Assembly: GCA_022709695.1 (NCBI GenBank)
Contig: JAKLII010000004.1
Coordinates: 62,001-126,000 of the forward strand
DNA: 64,000 bases
Source of the DNA: Bacteroidota bacterium
Lineage (GTDB): Bacteria > Bacteroidota > Bacteroidia > Bacteroidales > SKPS01
Direction of reading: 5' to 3'
The position numbers and the translations under genes are program-made. Below the pieces are notes generated by a model. That model was not told the DNA's origin. It did not search any database and saw only the letters and a list, made by a program, of their open reading frames with translations. Below are positions 1 to 9,791 of the stretch, piece by piece. Position 1 is the stretch's first letter. Each line of letters begins with the position of its first letter.

Positions 1-450
1 GATACCGGAATCTTCAGCGGAAGCTCTGCCTCCTCCCTGTCTGTTTCCCCTGTTACCTGGCTTCAGCATGGATGGAAATTCAAATGCAGGCTTACCGAAG
101 GTACATGTACCGGTTTTTCTGAATCTGCCACCCTTTGGGTTGATACCATTGATACATCTGACTGGCTTCAGAATGAAGAGCCGGTTGGAAAACCCTACCC
201 CAACCCATGCAGGAACCAGTTAAATGTCCCTGTCTACAAAACGGATGTATATTCCATGACAATCACATTTTCAGATATTACCGGGAAAGTAGTAAAAACC
301 CTGCCTTTGGATTTGGGAAAAGTGTCAGTACCCGGCATAGTCAGGATGGAATTATTTGACATTCCTGAAGGGTTATATCTCCTGCATACATCATATCAGG
401 GACTTTCAGGATTGACTATAACTGATCAGAATATCATTATTGTAAAATAA
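1..450 (+). CDS. C-terminal part of a T9SS-exported protein (5' end outside window)
   Basis: The frame is open from the first base to a TAA at 448-450, so only the last 149 residues are visible. The first ~50 residues look like the end of an Ig-like/PKD-like module with two cysteines (KCRLTEGTC). After a short linker comes a T9SS type A sorting domain of about 80 residues, starting at 'GKPYPNPCRNQLNV' and containing the 'ITGKVV' strand, 'IPEGLYLL' and a final hydrophobic strand. Such domains route a Sec-exported protein through the T9SS translocon and are usually cleaved at the cell surface. An ATG at 256 lies inside the sorting domain and is not a start. The next gene begins 14 bases after the stop and also encodes a T9SS cargo protein, so the two are probably co-transcribed. 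Function beyond surface export cannot be read from this fragment. Confidence 0.85.
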   Translation, partial: DTGIFSGSSASSLSVSPVTWLQHGWKFKCRLTEGTCTGFSESATLWVDTIDTSDWLQNEEPVGKPYPNPCRNQLNVPVYKTDVYSMTITFSDITGKVVKTLPLDLGKVSVPGIVRMELFDIPEGLYLLHTSYQGLSGLTITDQNIIIVK

Positions 451-464
451 TCAACTTCCATACA

Positions 465-3400
465 ATGAAGACAACTTCAAGATTCATGATCATCGCTTTT
501 TTTCTAAGCTCAGCGTTTCTCTTGCGGGCACAATCGATTAAGATCGATACCCTGGATGCCTGTCCAGGCGACACGATTCTGGTGCCAATCAATGCTGTTG
601 CGCTGTACGATGTAGCTGCGGTATCGCTGGCAGTAGTTTACAATCCATCCGTTTTAACCATGATTGGCCTGGAGAATGTGCATCCTCAGCTTTCCGGAAT
701 GATGTTCAACGTCATCTCAGTCCCTTCGCCACAAATAAGGCTCGGATGGTTTACCATGGGATCATCAGGCGCAAACATCGGAACCGCCAAAATGCTCGAT
801 CTGAAAATGGTGTACCACGGAGGGGCAGTAAATCTTCCGTTTGACCCTTCTTCAGAGCTCGCTGACAACAATTTCAATGTATTACCCGTAGTTTTCAATT
901 CCGGAAGGGTGCAGAACGGATCTACTCCTGCCATCAGTCAGCAACCCCAGTCGGTATATGTGTGTAACGGGGTCCCCACAGGTTTCTCCTTGCTGTCATC
1001 CAATACCCAGGGGTATGAATGGCAAATTCTGTCCGGAAGCACCTGGGTTCCTCTGATCAATGATCTGGTATACAGCGGTGTAAACACACCAAACCTGCAG
1101 ATATCCGCCACAACCCCTTCGATGCATCTGAACCAGTATCGCTGCAGGCTCGACAATTTCTGCGACCTCTATTCAGATAATGTGACCCTCTATGTAAGCA
1201 ATCCGATGGTGGATGCTGGTTCAGACGACACGATCTGCTTCGGCGGAAGTACTGTTCTCTCTGCAACCGTAAACGGAGGATTTGCCCCTTATACCTATAC
1301 GTGGACTCCCGGAGGTGTTGGTTCATCCATCACCGTTAACCCTGGCGCCACCCAACTCTACCAGATCCAGATAACAGACAGCATCGGTTGTATGGCTATG
1401 GATCAGGTCCAGGTGGTTGTAAGCCATCCTGTGACCACCGCAGGTCCAAACGATACCATTTGCATCGGGGCTTCAAAAACAATTCTTGCCCAGACCGCCG
1501 GTGGTATTGCACCCTACAATTACACATGGCAGCATGGGGGAAACCAGCCCCAAACCATAGTAACGCCCACAGCCGGACAAACCTATGTGGTGAATGTGAC
1601 TGATTTAGCAGGGTGTCCTTCTTCAGCAAGTATTTTTATTCAGGTGAGTCAACCTTCCGTTAATGCAGGAAACGATGACACTTTGTGTATTACTGCCCAG
1701 AAAACCATCACTGCTTCGATCACAGGTGGGTATGCTCCGTTTCAGTACAACTGGAGCAATGCTGCCTCTTCCCCGTCTATTGTGGTTGCACCCCTTGTAC
1801 ATACCACCTATACAGTAACTATCACCGACAAATTCAACTGCCCTGCCACTGATCAGATCGTTGTCAGGGTGAGCAACCCGGTGGTACAGGTAAATCCGAA
1901 TGACACCATTTGCCTTGGAATGAATAAATCTCTCACTGCCAGTGCCACAGGAGGATTTGGTGCTTATTTGTACCAATGGAGTACCACACAAACGACTCCC
2001 ACCATTGTGGTTGCCCCTGTTGCACAAACTGCTTATACCGTAACGGTAACCGATGTAAAGGGTTGCCCTGACAGTGCAACTACTACAGTGTTTGTAAGCA
2101 ATCCGGTTGTGGATGCCGGGTTGAACGATACCATTTGCATCGGAACCCAAAAGACAATAACCTCCACAAAAACCGGCGGTTATTCCCCATTCCTGTATTC
2201 ATGGAGCCAGGGAGGGACTTCAGCTGCCATTACAGTTTCTCCTACCATCAACACCTGGTATAAGGTGACCCTTACCGACGTAAAAAACTGCACATCTGTT
2301 GATTCAGTGAGAATTACCGTAAGTAATCCATCTGTAGCCCTGGGTGTCAATGACACCATCTGTAAAGGTGCCAGCGCCACTCTAACAGCAGTCCCCTCAG
2401 GGGGTATCATCCCTCTCACCTATCTCTGGAGCAATGCATCCACACAGATTACGCAACAGGTATCTCCTGTCACAAACACCACCTACACGGTGACACTTAC
2501 CGATGCGAAAAATTGTCAGGCTACTGCCTCCAAAGCAGTAATCGTAAGCAACCCTGTAGCCGCTGCCGGAACCGATCAGGCCGCCTGTATCGGAACAGTG
2601 CTCACTTTCAACGGAACCGCTTCGGGTGGTTTCGCGCCATACGCGTACACATGGAACAGCATTCCTGGACAGAGCTATCAGATCACCACTGCTGCCAATA
2701 CCAACATGATTTTCAAGGCAGTGGATAAATTTAATTGCCAGGCCACCGATACAGCTCTGCTCACCGCATGGCCCAATCCGGTAATAACCCCCATCCCCGA
2801 CGATACCGCATGTTTCAATACCGCTGCTCCTCTTACCGCAAATGCTTCCGGAGGAACCGGCACTCTCAGCTATTTGTGGAGTACCAGCGCCACCACCCAA
2901 AGTATCAGCCCTATCATCACTATTAACACCACATTCTGGGTAAGGGCTACCGACATCCACAGTTGCAAAGCCTCCGATACCATTCTGGTACTTGTGTCAA
3001 ACCCCTCTGTGAACATCGGGGCCAACGATACCCTTTGCAAAGGAGCCGTGAAGCCGGTTTCTGCATCCATCACCGGAGGCTTCAGTCCGTTTTCCTACGC
3101 ATGGTCAACCGGGGCATCATCCACCACGATCAACGTTACGGTGAATTCGGACACCTGCATTATGCTGAATCTGACTGATAAGGTAGGTTGCCTTGCGAAG
3201 GATACCGTTTGTACGATTGTAAGTAAAATAGTTGCCAATGCCGGATCTGACCAGGCGGCCTGTATCGGAACACCAGTTACTTTCAACGGAACTGCCAGCC
3301 TTGGATTTCAGCCTTACACCTACACCTGGAACAACAATCCCGGGCAGAGTTATCAGATCACCACTGCTGCCAATACCAACATGATTTTCAAGGCAGTGGA

Positions 3401-5303
3401 TAAATTTAATTGCCAGGCCACCGATACAGCTCTGCTCACCGCATGGCCCAATCCGGTAATTACCCCCATCCCCGACGATACCGCATGTTTCAATACCGCT
3501 GCACCTCTTACCGCAAATGCATCCGGAGGAACCGGAACCCTCAGCTATTTGTGGAGTACCAGCGCCACCACACAGACCATCAGTCCCATCATCACTGCTA
3601 ACACCACATTCTGGGTAAGGGCTACCGACATTCACAGCTGCAAAGGGTCTGATACCGTTACAGTGCTGGTAAGTAATCCAGTTGTGAATCTGGGCGCCAA
3701 CGATACCTTGTGCAAGGGTGCGGTAAAAAACCTCACAGCCGCCCCCACCGGAGGGTTCACCCCGTACCAGTATGCATGGTCGACCGGGGGTACCACCGCA
3801 TCAGTGAACGTGACCGTGAACACCGACAGTTGTGTGAATGTTACCATCACAGACAAGGTGGGTTGTATTGCCAACGACAATTACTGCGCTGTGGTAAGCA
3901 AAATCACAGCCAATGCGGGAACAGACCAGGCAGCCTGTATCGGAACCCCGGTTACTTTCAACGGAACTGCCAGCCTTGGATTCCCCCCCTACACCTACAC
4001 CTGGAACAGCATTCCGGGACAGAGCTATCAGATCACCACTGCTGCCAATACCAACATGATTTTCAAGGCAGTGGATAAATTCAACTGCCAGGCCACCGAT
4101 ACAGCCCTGCTCACCGCATGGCCCAATCCGGTAATCACCCCCATCCCCGACGATACCGCATGCTTCAATACCGCTGCTCCTCTTACCGCAAATGCATCCG
4201 GAGGAACCGGAACCCTCAGCTATTTGTGGAGCACCAGCGCCACCACACAAAGCATCAGCCCCGTGATCACAGCAAACACCACCTTCTGGGTCAGGGCTAC
4301 TGATATCAACAATTGCAAAGGTACCGACACCATTACTGTACTGGTAAGCAATCCGGTGTTGAACCTGGGTAATGATGACACCCTCTGTCTTGGGCAAATT
4401 AAGCCACTGTCGGGTCAGATCACCGGTGGATTTACCCCTTTTGGCTACAACTGGTCTACCGGCGCAACCATATCCCAGATCAACATTCCGGGCATAAATG
4501 ATACTTGTGTATCACTCACTGTTACCGATAAAATAGGATGTGTTTCTAAGGATACTGTATGTTATTCGGTTGATCTCCTGTTTGTGGATGCAGGGGTTGA
4601 TGTAACCCAATGCCCGGGGGTAGCCCTGAACCTTGCAGCGACTCCCACGGGTGGGTTCGGAACCCTGAATTTCCTGTGGAGCACAGGAGCGGCTACCCAA
4701 AACACCACGGTGTATCCCAAAACCGATTCCTTGTTCATTATTACTGTTACCGATGGCTTTGGATGTACCGCCAAAGATACCATGGAGGCATTCATGCACC
4801 CGTTGCCAATGCCGAATCTGGGTCCTGACGACACCATGTGTATCAATCATGTTGTCACCCTGGATGCAGGAGCAGGCTTTGCTTCCTACCTCTGGTCTAC
4901 CGGCGCCACCACCCAAACCATTATACTCGACGGCTCCGTTTTAGGTACCGGAACCTTCAATTTCAGCGTGACCGTTACCAACAGCTTCAGTTGTGAAAAT
5001 GCCGATACCCTGAAAATGGTCGTAGATCCGTGTACCGGGATAGGCGAACCCGGATCCGGGCCTTCATTCACCCTGCAGCCCAATCCCGCAAAAGAGTGGA
5101 TAGATCTGTACTATTCAGGCAATGATGACTTCACCCTGCAGATATACAACGCCACAGGCGACAGGGTATTCACCCACCGGTACCATGCAACAGGTACAAA
5201 TCCATGCAGAATTGAGGTCTCAGCCTTTGGCCCGGGATTATATTTTGCTACTGTAACCGATACCCGGGGTACGACGATCCAAAAACTTGTGATTCTGAGA
5301 TAA
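465..5303 (+). CDS. Giant SprB-like repeat surface protein with cohesin-like N-terminus and T9SS sorting domain
   Basis: The protein has 1612 residues. Residues 1-22 are a signal peptide ending 'LLRAQ'. Residues ~25-150 resemble a cohesin-type beta-sandwich ('DACPGDTILVPINA', 'VVYNPSVLTMIGL'), and ~155-245 an Ig-like domain. Residues ~246-1520 hold 17 modules of 70-80 residues, each with an 'NDTIC' or 'DQAAC' cysteine at its start, 'GG..PY.Y.WS' in the middle and a second cysteine near its end, so one disulfide per module is likely. They resemble the SprB repeats of Flavobacterium adhesins. Residues ~1525-1612 are a T9SS type A sorting domain ('LQPNPAKEWIDL'). The likely role is an extended surface adhesin or matrix protein; no catalytic motif is visible. 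Modules 7-15 form three nearly identical 225-residue super-modules (separate entry). ATG at 465 directly precedes the signal peptide. Confidence 0.9.
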   Translation: MKTTSRFMIIAFFLSSAFLLRAQSIKIDTLDACPGDTILVPINAVALYDVAAVSLAVVYNPSVLTMIGLENVHPQLSGMMFNVISVPSPQIRLGWFTMGSSGANIGTAKMLDLKMVYHGGAVNLPFDPSSELADNNFNVLPVVFNSGRVQNGSTPAISQQPQSVYVCNGVPTGFSLLSSNTQGYEWQILSGSTWVPLINDLVYSGVNTPNLQISATTPSMHLNQYRCRLDNFCDLYSDNVTLYVSNPMVDAGSDDTICFGGSTVLSATVNGGFAPYTYTWTPGGVGSSITVNPGATQLYQIQITDSIGCMAMDQVQVVVSHPVTTAGPNDTICIGASKTILAQTAGGIAPYNYTWQHGGNQPQTIVTPTAGQTYVVNVTDLAGCPSSASIFIQVSQPSVNAGNDDTLCITAQKTITASITGGYAPFQYNWSNAASSPSIVVAPLVHTTYTVTITDKFNCPATDQIVVRVSNPVVQVNPNDTICLGMNKSLTASATGGFGAYLYQWSTTQTTPTIVVAPVAQTAYTVTVTDVKGCPDSATTTVFVSNPVVDAGLNDTICIGTQKTITSTKTGGYSPFLYSWSQGGTSAAITVSPTINTWYKVTLTDVKNCTSVDSVRITVSNPSVALGVNDTICKGASATLTAVPSGGIIPLTYLWSNASTQITQQVSPVTNTTYTVTLTDAKNCQATASKAVIVSNPVAAAGTDQAACIGTVLTFNGTASGGFAPYAYTWNSIPGQSYQITTAANTNMIFKAVDKFNCQATDTALLTAWPNPVITPIPDDTACFNTAAPLTANASGGTGTLSYLWSTSATTQSISPIITINTTFWVRATDIHSCKASDTILVLVSNPSVNIGANDTLCKGAVKPVSASITGGFSPFSYAWSTGASSTTINVTVNSDTCIMLNLTDKVGCLAKDTVCTIVSKIVANAGSDQAACIGTPVTFNGTASLGFQPYTYTWNNNPGQSYQITTAANTNMIFKAVDKFNCQATDTALLTAWPNPVITPIPDDTACFNTAAPLTANASGGTGTLSYLWSTSATTQTISPIITANTTFWVRATDIHSCKGSDTVTVLVSNPVVNLGANDTLCKGAVKNLTAAPTGGFTPYQYAWSTGGTTASVNVTVNTDSCVNVTITDKVGCIANDNYCAVVSKITANAGTDQAACIGTPVTFNGTASLGFPPYTYTWNSIPGQSYQITTAANTNMIFKAVDKFNCQATDTALLTAWPNPVITPIPDDTACFNTAAPLTANASGGTGTLSYLWSTSATTQSISPVITANTTFWVRATDINNCKGTDTITVLVSNPVLNLGNDDTLCLGQIKPLSGQITGGFTPFGYNWSTGATISQINIPGINDTCVSLTVTDKIGCVSKDTVCYSVDLLFVDAGVDVTQCPGVALNLAATPTGGFGTLNFLWSTGAATQNTTVYPKTDSLFIITVTDGFGCTAKDTMEAFMHPLPMPNLGPDDTMCINHVVTLDAGAGFASYLWSTGATTQTIILDGSVLGTGTFNFSVTVTNSFSCENADTLKMVVDPCTGIGEPGSGPSFTLQPNPAKEWIDLYYSGNDDFTLQIYNATGDRVFTHRYHATGTNPCRIEVSAFGPGLYFATVTDTRGTTIQKLVILR
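2577..4601 (+). repeat. Three tandem 675-bp repeat units inside the SprB-like gene
   Basis: Matching bases sit exactly 675 bp apart: for example the string gccaataccaacatgatttt starts at 2694, 3369 and 4044, and the 'cagg' before the '(A)ACIGT' codons at 2577, 3252 and 3927. Units are therefore about 2577-3251, 3252-3926 and 3927-4601, each 225 codons (three modules). Roughly the first 430 bp of each unit are nearly identical at DNA level including silent positions. The last ~240 bp (the 'NDTLCKGA' module) have diverged. This indicates recent duplication, or gene conversion restricted to part of the unit. The copy number could change by recombination without breaking the frame. Confidence 0.9.
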
Positions 5304-5456
5304 TACACTGCTAGTGGTCGTTTTATTTTAAATCAATCCGGTAAAGCCCGCTGCCGGAAATCATACGTGGGGTTTTTGGTTATGCACAGAAAAACATATC
5401 TAAATTTCTGAATCTATATTCTATCTCTACAAACCGGATTATTCACACACATTTTA

Positions 5457-5486
5457 CTTGTGGGTAATGAAGATTTTATACTTTCG
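5457..5486 (+). promoter_or_regulatory. Bacteroidota-type promoter for the surface-fibre operon
   Basis: TACTTTCG at 5479-5486 matches the -7 consensus TAnnTTTG in seven of eight positions and is followed by 'cgccgcc', a common context in this phylum. CTTG at 5457-5460, 18 bases upstream, can serve as the -33 element. The predicted start of transcription near 5493 leaves a leader of about 47 bases before the ATG at 5540. The rest of the 236-base gap shows no gene. Confidence 0.6.
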
Positions 5487-5539
5487 CGCCGCCATTAAAA
5501 TATGTATTTATTTATATTACGTTAACAGTTATAGGCGCT

Positions 5540-7360
5540 ATGGACTTTTCTGGGAGAAGAATTGGTTTCATATTAATTCTCGGACTGCTACTGACGCATA
5601 CAGGCTCTTTTGCGCAGGTTAAAATTTCAGACAATCCATCTACACCCTCGACAGTAAATACCAATGCCGTTCTGGAGTTGGAAAGTACCAACAAAGGAAT
5701 TATTCCTCCAAGAGTTACTCTCTCCTCGGCCTTATCTGAATCCCCCCTTACTACCCCGGTAGAATACGGTACCTTGGTGTACAATACCTCAGGCAGCTTA
5801 CCCACCGGATACTATCTGTGGCAGGGAATGTGGCTTATGGTAGGCAGCAAAACCCTAAACATTGTTGAAAAAATCACGGATGGCACTCTTGGTAGAGATG
5901 AAACAATGGTGCTGGCTAAACCCCAGGCAGGTGACGGGTACCTCCTTACCCTGGCCTTACCGCAGGTTACTGCCTCCGACAACGGTCTTACCGTAACGAT
6001 TAAGCATGCAGGAGTTGCCAGGGGTTTGGTAAAAGTTACGGGTTATGGCGGAAGCACAACGATCATCGACGAAAGCGATGTGCATCTCACACGATATCAA
6101 AGCAAAACCTTTGTAGCGCATAATGGTGCCTGGTGGGTACAACAGGTGCAACCGGAGTTGCGTAATGTGCTGATGGTGGGTGCAGGAGAGAGCTGGACGA
6201 CCCCGGATGAGATATCAGAATTTCTTTCATCACACTACAATTCCAATATTAGTAACCCTTGCCTGGTGAGGTTCAGTGCCGGGGAGTTTACTTTCGATGC
6301 CTCATTTTCCATCAATTACATAAAACCTATAACCATCGAAGGGGCATCGACAGGGATAACAACCCTCAAAGCTGGTTCATCTCTGGGTTCTAATCCCCTG
6401 ATTTCGGCAGTAACACAAACCCACATCAGGAATCTGAAGATCCAGTCTTACAATGTAGGTATAGGTGAAGCGATTCGGATGACAGGTTCCTCTTCTGTAC
6501 AATACATTATTGAAAATGTAAGCATTACCGGATTCAACACTGGAATTCAACAAACCGATAATTCGGTATTCACCCTTTCCTCTTCTGAAATCAACAGTTG
6601 TACCAGTTCAGGTGTGCATATTGATTACAGTTCAGCAGCAACAATTGGTGCCAGGATAAAAATCAACAACACCAACTTTTCGTCTAACCTGAATGCAGTA
6701 AATCTTTATTCCGGCAACAAAGCCGAGGTTTACATCACCCGAAACCACTTTTTACCCGGCACCGGAAACACTGCCATTACAAGAAACGCCAGCAGTTTCC
6801 TTACCCCTGATGATATGTTCATCAACGGAAATACCTGGAACAATACCGGGACTTTCCTAAGCAGCGGAATCGATCTGACCCGATCCGATGGCAGGGATGC
6901 TAAGTTTCAGATTAGGGATAATGCCGGGTATAATAAATTGAATGGATACGTTAACTACGTAGTTGCAATGAATACATCAAACACACCAGGCTTTGCAAAT
7001 GTATGGCGTATTGCTGTTTTTGGAATAGGAACTACCTCATATTCATCAAAACTCTTTTCAGTGGCCGGCAATAAATTTACTTATCTGCCAGAATATTCGT
7101 CTGATTGCATCTTTACGATCAGGGGAGATATTTTTTATGGTCAAAATGAAGATATTGATGTTGCTTTTGTGAAAAATGGGCAAACTGGAACAACATATGG
7201 TGAGACTACAATAAGACGTTTTAACAACTATATTCCATTTGCTGCCACAGGCATTGTACCTGATTTGCAGAAAGATGATTATTTAGAATTCTATATTAAG
7301 GTTGGAACCAACAATAACGTTCAGGTAAGGAACCTGAATATATTGTTAGAAACCAGATAA
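5540..7360 (+). CDS. Secreted beta-helix protein with tail-fibre-like N-terminus and C1q-like C-terminus
   Basis: The protein has 606 residues with a signal peptide ending 'TGSFAQ'. Residues ~28-100 carry the 'AVLELESTNKGIIPPRVTL ... GTLVYNTSG ... GYYLWQGMW' pattern, which often caps fibre or tail-fibre-like proteins in Bacteroidota. Residues ~210-440 look like a right-handed parallel beta-helix (Asn- and Ser-rich strands such as 'IRNLKIQSYNVGIGEAI' and 'IRMTGSSSVQYIIENV'). Residues ~470-606 resemble a C1q/TNF-like jelly roll ('FTIRGDIFYGQNEDIDVAF', 'DYLEFYIKVGTNNNVQV'). There is no T9SS sorting domain. It is the first gene of a run with 17-base or smaller gaps that leads to the pilin-like genes, so a role as fibre tip or adhesin is possible, but that is inference. 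The assignment of the C-terminal fold is by pattern only. Confidence 0.75.
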   Translation: MDFSGRRIGFILILGLLLTHTGSFAQVKISDNPSTPSTVNTNAVLELESTNKGIIPPRVTLSSALSESPLTTPVEYGTLVYNTSGSLPTGYYLWQGMWLMVGSKTLNIVEKITDGTLGRDETMVLAKPQAGDGYLLTLALPQVTASDNGLTVTIKHAGVARGLVKVTGYGGSTTIIDESDVHLTRYQSKTFVAHNGAWWVQQVQPELRNVLMVGAGESWTTPDEISEFLSSHYNSNISNPCLVRFSAGEFTFDASFSINYIKPITIEGASTGITTLKAGSSLGSNPLISAVTQTHIRNLKIQSYNVGIGEAIRMTGSSSVQYIIENVSITGFNTGIQQTDNSVFTLSSSEINSCTSSGVHIDYSSAATIGARIKINNTNFSSNLNAVNLYSGNKAEVYITRNHFLPGTGNTAITRNASSFLTPDDMFINGNTWNNTGTFLSSGIDLTRSDGRDAKFQIRDNAGYNKLNGYVNYVVAMNTSNTPGFANVWRIAVFGIGTTSYSSKLFSVAGNKFTYLPEYSSDCIFTIRGDIFYGQNEDIDVAFVKNGQTGTTYGETTIRRFNNYIPFAATGIVPDLQKDDYLEFYIKVGTNNNVQVRNLNILLETR

Positions 7361-7377
7361 GCCGAACCAACAGTAAG

Positions 7378-9186
7378 ATGAAAGCATCAACGTATCATCT
7401 GATTTTAATCTTTAACACTCTGATCTCACTTGGTGTTTCAGGGCAGGTGATATTTGCTGATAGTGGTAGCATGGTAGTTATTGCTGGCTCAATGATACTA
7501 CAACAGGGGGATATAAGCACCGAACACCATATGGTGGTTAAGGAGCACGGGAATTTGACAATAAACGATGGGGCAGCGTTAATATCGACTCCTTTTACCC
7601 GTGTAGTGCTTGAAAAAAACGCCAATTACCTCAATTTCAGCAGCAGCAGTCCGCAACTCGAGGTACAGCGCACCATTACCGGCCAAGAAGGGTGGCGCAT
7701 GGTTGCGGCTCCAGTGCAAACGACCTATTCTGATATGTTTTCAGGATTTGTTACCCAGGGATTTTTAGGCTCCAGCTACCCGGCCAAGCAGCCCAACCTC
7801 TTGTGGTATGATGAAACGGATACCGGCACAGACCTGCAAAGCTGGCGCATGCCCGGCAACTTAACGGATACTGTTCAGGCCGGCCTGGGACATTTCCAGT
7901 ATGTGTTCAACGGAGCCGGCATCACCGGTGGTGGTGCTTATCCGGATGCACTGCCGATCATCATGACATCCAGGGGAACAGAAACCCTGTTTCATGGATC
8001 ATCGTTCAATTATGGTGTAACATTCACTCCCCAGCCCACACCCGGATCCTCAGGTATTTATGTGGAAAGTGCAGAAGAGGGATGGAACCTGCTGGGCAAT
8101 CCTACTGCCTCCACCATCGATTGGGAGAGCGCGACAGGCTGGACCAGACAAAACATGGATGATGCCATATACCTCTGGGATCCGGCAGCTAACAGCGGCG
8201 CCGGAGAGTACAAGTACCGTAGCGGAGGGTTGGGAACCTTGCCGAACGGAAAGATTGCCCCCTACCAGGCATTCTGGGTACGAACCAACAATACCTCTCC
8301 CCAGCTAACCATGAACAACGATGCAAAATCACGCAATGGGGTGTTTCTTCGCAAAGAGGGTCCAACTGTTGATATTCCGCTGGTACTAACGGTGAAGGAA
8401 TACAAGGCATCAGCTTTCCTGAGCTTCAACTCCTCAGGTAACCCAGGAATCGATTCCTACGATGCCTACCGACTGGAACCAATGAACGATACCTGGCTTG
8501 AACTCTTCACGCTGGGGTCAACCACAGACCATTACCCCTTGGTAATCAACAATCTGCCGGAGTTGGGAGCTACATCCTTTCATATCCCGCTCTATGTCGG
8601 GAGTCTCGAAAACGGGCAACCAATTCCGGGAACCTACCGCCTAAGCTGGAGTGTGCCTTCAAGCTGGCCTGCCGACTGGAACATCAGTTTACACGACCAT
8701 TCCTTGAAAACCGCGGTGAACATGGTAAACAGAGGAAGCTACCTGTTTGATTATTTGCCGGCTGCTAATGCCAGAATGGGTAACACCGGAGATGAATTTA
8801 TTATGCCAGGCCAGGTACTGACGCCGATTTCCAAAACCAGCAACGCAAAAATTGCCAGTGAACTTCCAGGGTTCAGCATCATTATCAATCAGGGCAAAAG
8901 CGATCGCCTGGTAGACTATATCAGTCTGAACCCCCAGTTATTACCCAATTATCCGAACCCTTTTACAGATCATACCACAGTGAGAATCAGCGTACCCCGG
9001 GAGGATGAGATTGCTCTCTCTATCCTTGATTTACAAGGCAGAAAAGTAGCCGATATTGAAAAACGGGTGTATCAGGCTGGAGTTCACGAGATTAAGATTT
9101 CCGGATCGGAGCTTCCATCGGGTATTTATCTGCTGCAACTATCAACAACTGAAAGTCAGCATATCCTGAAAATCAATAAATTCTGA
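7378..9186 (+). CDS. T9SS-exported surface protein in the fibre operon
   Basis: The protein has 602 residues with a signal peptide ending 'GVSGQ'. Residues ~25-100 form short beta-helix-like turns ('MVVKEHGNLTINDGAALIST'). Residues ~100-470 contain the 'GWRMVAAPV ... EGWNLLGNP ... PYQAFWVRT' pattern of large Bacteroidota surface proteins whose fold is not well described. Residues ~515-602 are a T9SS type A sorting domain ('LLPNYPNPFTDHTTVRISV', 'ELPSGIYLLQL'). The gene starts 17 bases after the previous stop, and its TGA overlaps the next ATG (ATGA at 9183-9188 region), so translation of the next gene is probably coupled. Its position between the beta-helix protein and the pilin-like genes suggests a surface component of the same structure. 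No enzyme motif is visible. Confidence 0.85.
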   Translation: MKASTYHLILIFNTLISLGVSGQVIFADSGSMVVIAGSMILQQGDISTEHHMVVKEHGNLTINDGAALISTPFTRVVLEKNANYLNFSSSSPQLEVQRTITGQEGWRMVAAPVQTTYSDMFSGFVTQGFLGSSYPAKQPNLLWYDETDTGTDLQSWRMPGNLTDTVQAGLGHFQYVFNGAGITGGGAYPDALPIIMTSRGTETLFHGSSFNYGVTFTPQPTPGSSGIYVESAEEGWNLLGNPTASTIDWESATGWTRQNMDDAIYLWDPAANSGAGEYKYRSGGLGTLPNGKIAPYQAFWVRTNNTSPQLTMNNDAKSRNGVFLRKEGPTVDIPLVLTVKEYKASAFLSFNSSGNPGIDSYDAYRLEPMNDTWLELFTLGSTTDHYPLVINNLPELGATSFHIPLYVGSLENGQPIPGTYRLSWSVPSSWPADWNISLHDHSLKTAVNMVNRGSYLFDYLPAANARMGNTGDEFIMPGQVLTPISKTSNAKIASELPGFSIIINQGKSDRLVDYISLNPQLLPNYPNPFTDHTTVRISVPREDEIALSILDLQGRKVADIEKRVYQAGVHEIKISGSELPSGIYLLQLSTTESQHILKINKF

Positions 9187-9749
9187 TGAAAGAACCGGCA
9201 GTTCTCCATACCAGGCCTGATATTGCTGACTGTGTTGAAAAATGGCAGTGGCTCAGGCTGTTCTGGATTTTTACGGTCCTGTTCATCAGTTACTTTGCAG
9301 GGCAGGCACAAACCACTTCCATTTCTATAAAAGCCTCAGCAACGGTAATAGACAAAAAGGAGATTGAACTAATAACCCTCAACGATCTGCAGATCGATGA
9401 AAGCATGGCTGATAACGGAATCATATTCGTCTCTTCAAAGCTGGATGCACATGCAGGTAAGATGCTGGTTAAAGGGAGATCAGGAGATCAGGTGCTGTTG
9501 AATTTTCAACAGGAACTGATCCTGTACAACACCACAGGAAATGGAACTTTGCTGTTTACCTATAATATCTGCGGATACAATGCCGACAACCAGCGGGCAG
9601 CAGAAATCTATAATACAGGCGAACAGAAAGTAACCCTGAGCCAGACAGGGGAATTTTATATCTGGATAGGTGGAAGGATCGATATTTCATCGGCATTGCC
9701 CGGCCATTATGACGGGGAGTTTACGATTGAGATTGAATACGTTGAATAA
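9186..9749 (+). CDS. Small exported pilin-like protein (DUF4402-like pattern)
   Basis: The protein has 187 residues. An unusually long N-region of about 25 residues ('MKEPAVLHTRPDIADCVEKW') precedes a hydrophobic segment ('LFWIFTVLFISYFAGQAQ'), which reads as a long signal peptide. The mature part is all-beta in pattern and ends 'LPGHYDGEFTIEIEYVE'. That matches the closing 'PGxYxGxxxIxxxY' strand of the DUF4402 protein at 11163-11741, and it also shares the 'ASATVIDKKEIEL' opening typical of that family. It is translationally coupled to the T9SS gene upstream by a one-base overlap. A structural subunit of a surface fibre is likely, probably a minor one given the divergence. Membership in DUF4402 needs a profile comparison; the assignment rests on motif position and context. 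Confidence 0.65.
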   Translation: MKEPAVLHTRPDIADCVEKWQWLRLFWIFTVLFISYFAGQAQTTSISIKASATVIDKKEIELITLNDLQIDESMADNGIIFVSSKLDAHAGKMLVKGRSGDQVLLNFQQELILYNTTGNGTLLFTYNICGYNADNQRAAEIYNTGEQKVTLSQTGEFYIWIGGRIDISSALPGHYDGEFTIEIEYVE

Positions 9750-9752
9750 CAG

Positions 9753-9780
9753 TTAGAAGTTAGAAGTTAGAAGTTAGAAA
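9753..9780 (+). repeat. Four tandem TTAGAAG heptamers before a start codon
   Basis: TTAGAAG repeats at 9753, 9760, 9767 and 9774, the last ending in A instead of G. The array fills most of the 42-base gap and ends 11 bases before the ATG at 9792. Confidence 0.9.
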
Positions 9781-9791
9781 TTGAGGTTTGG

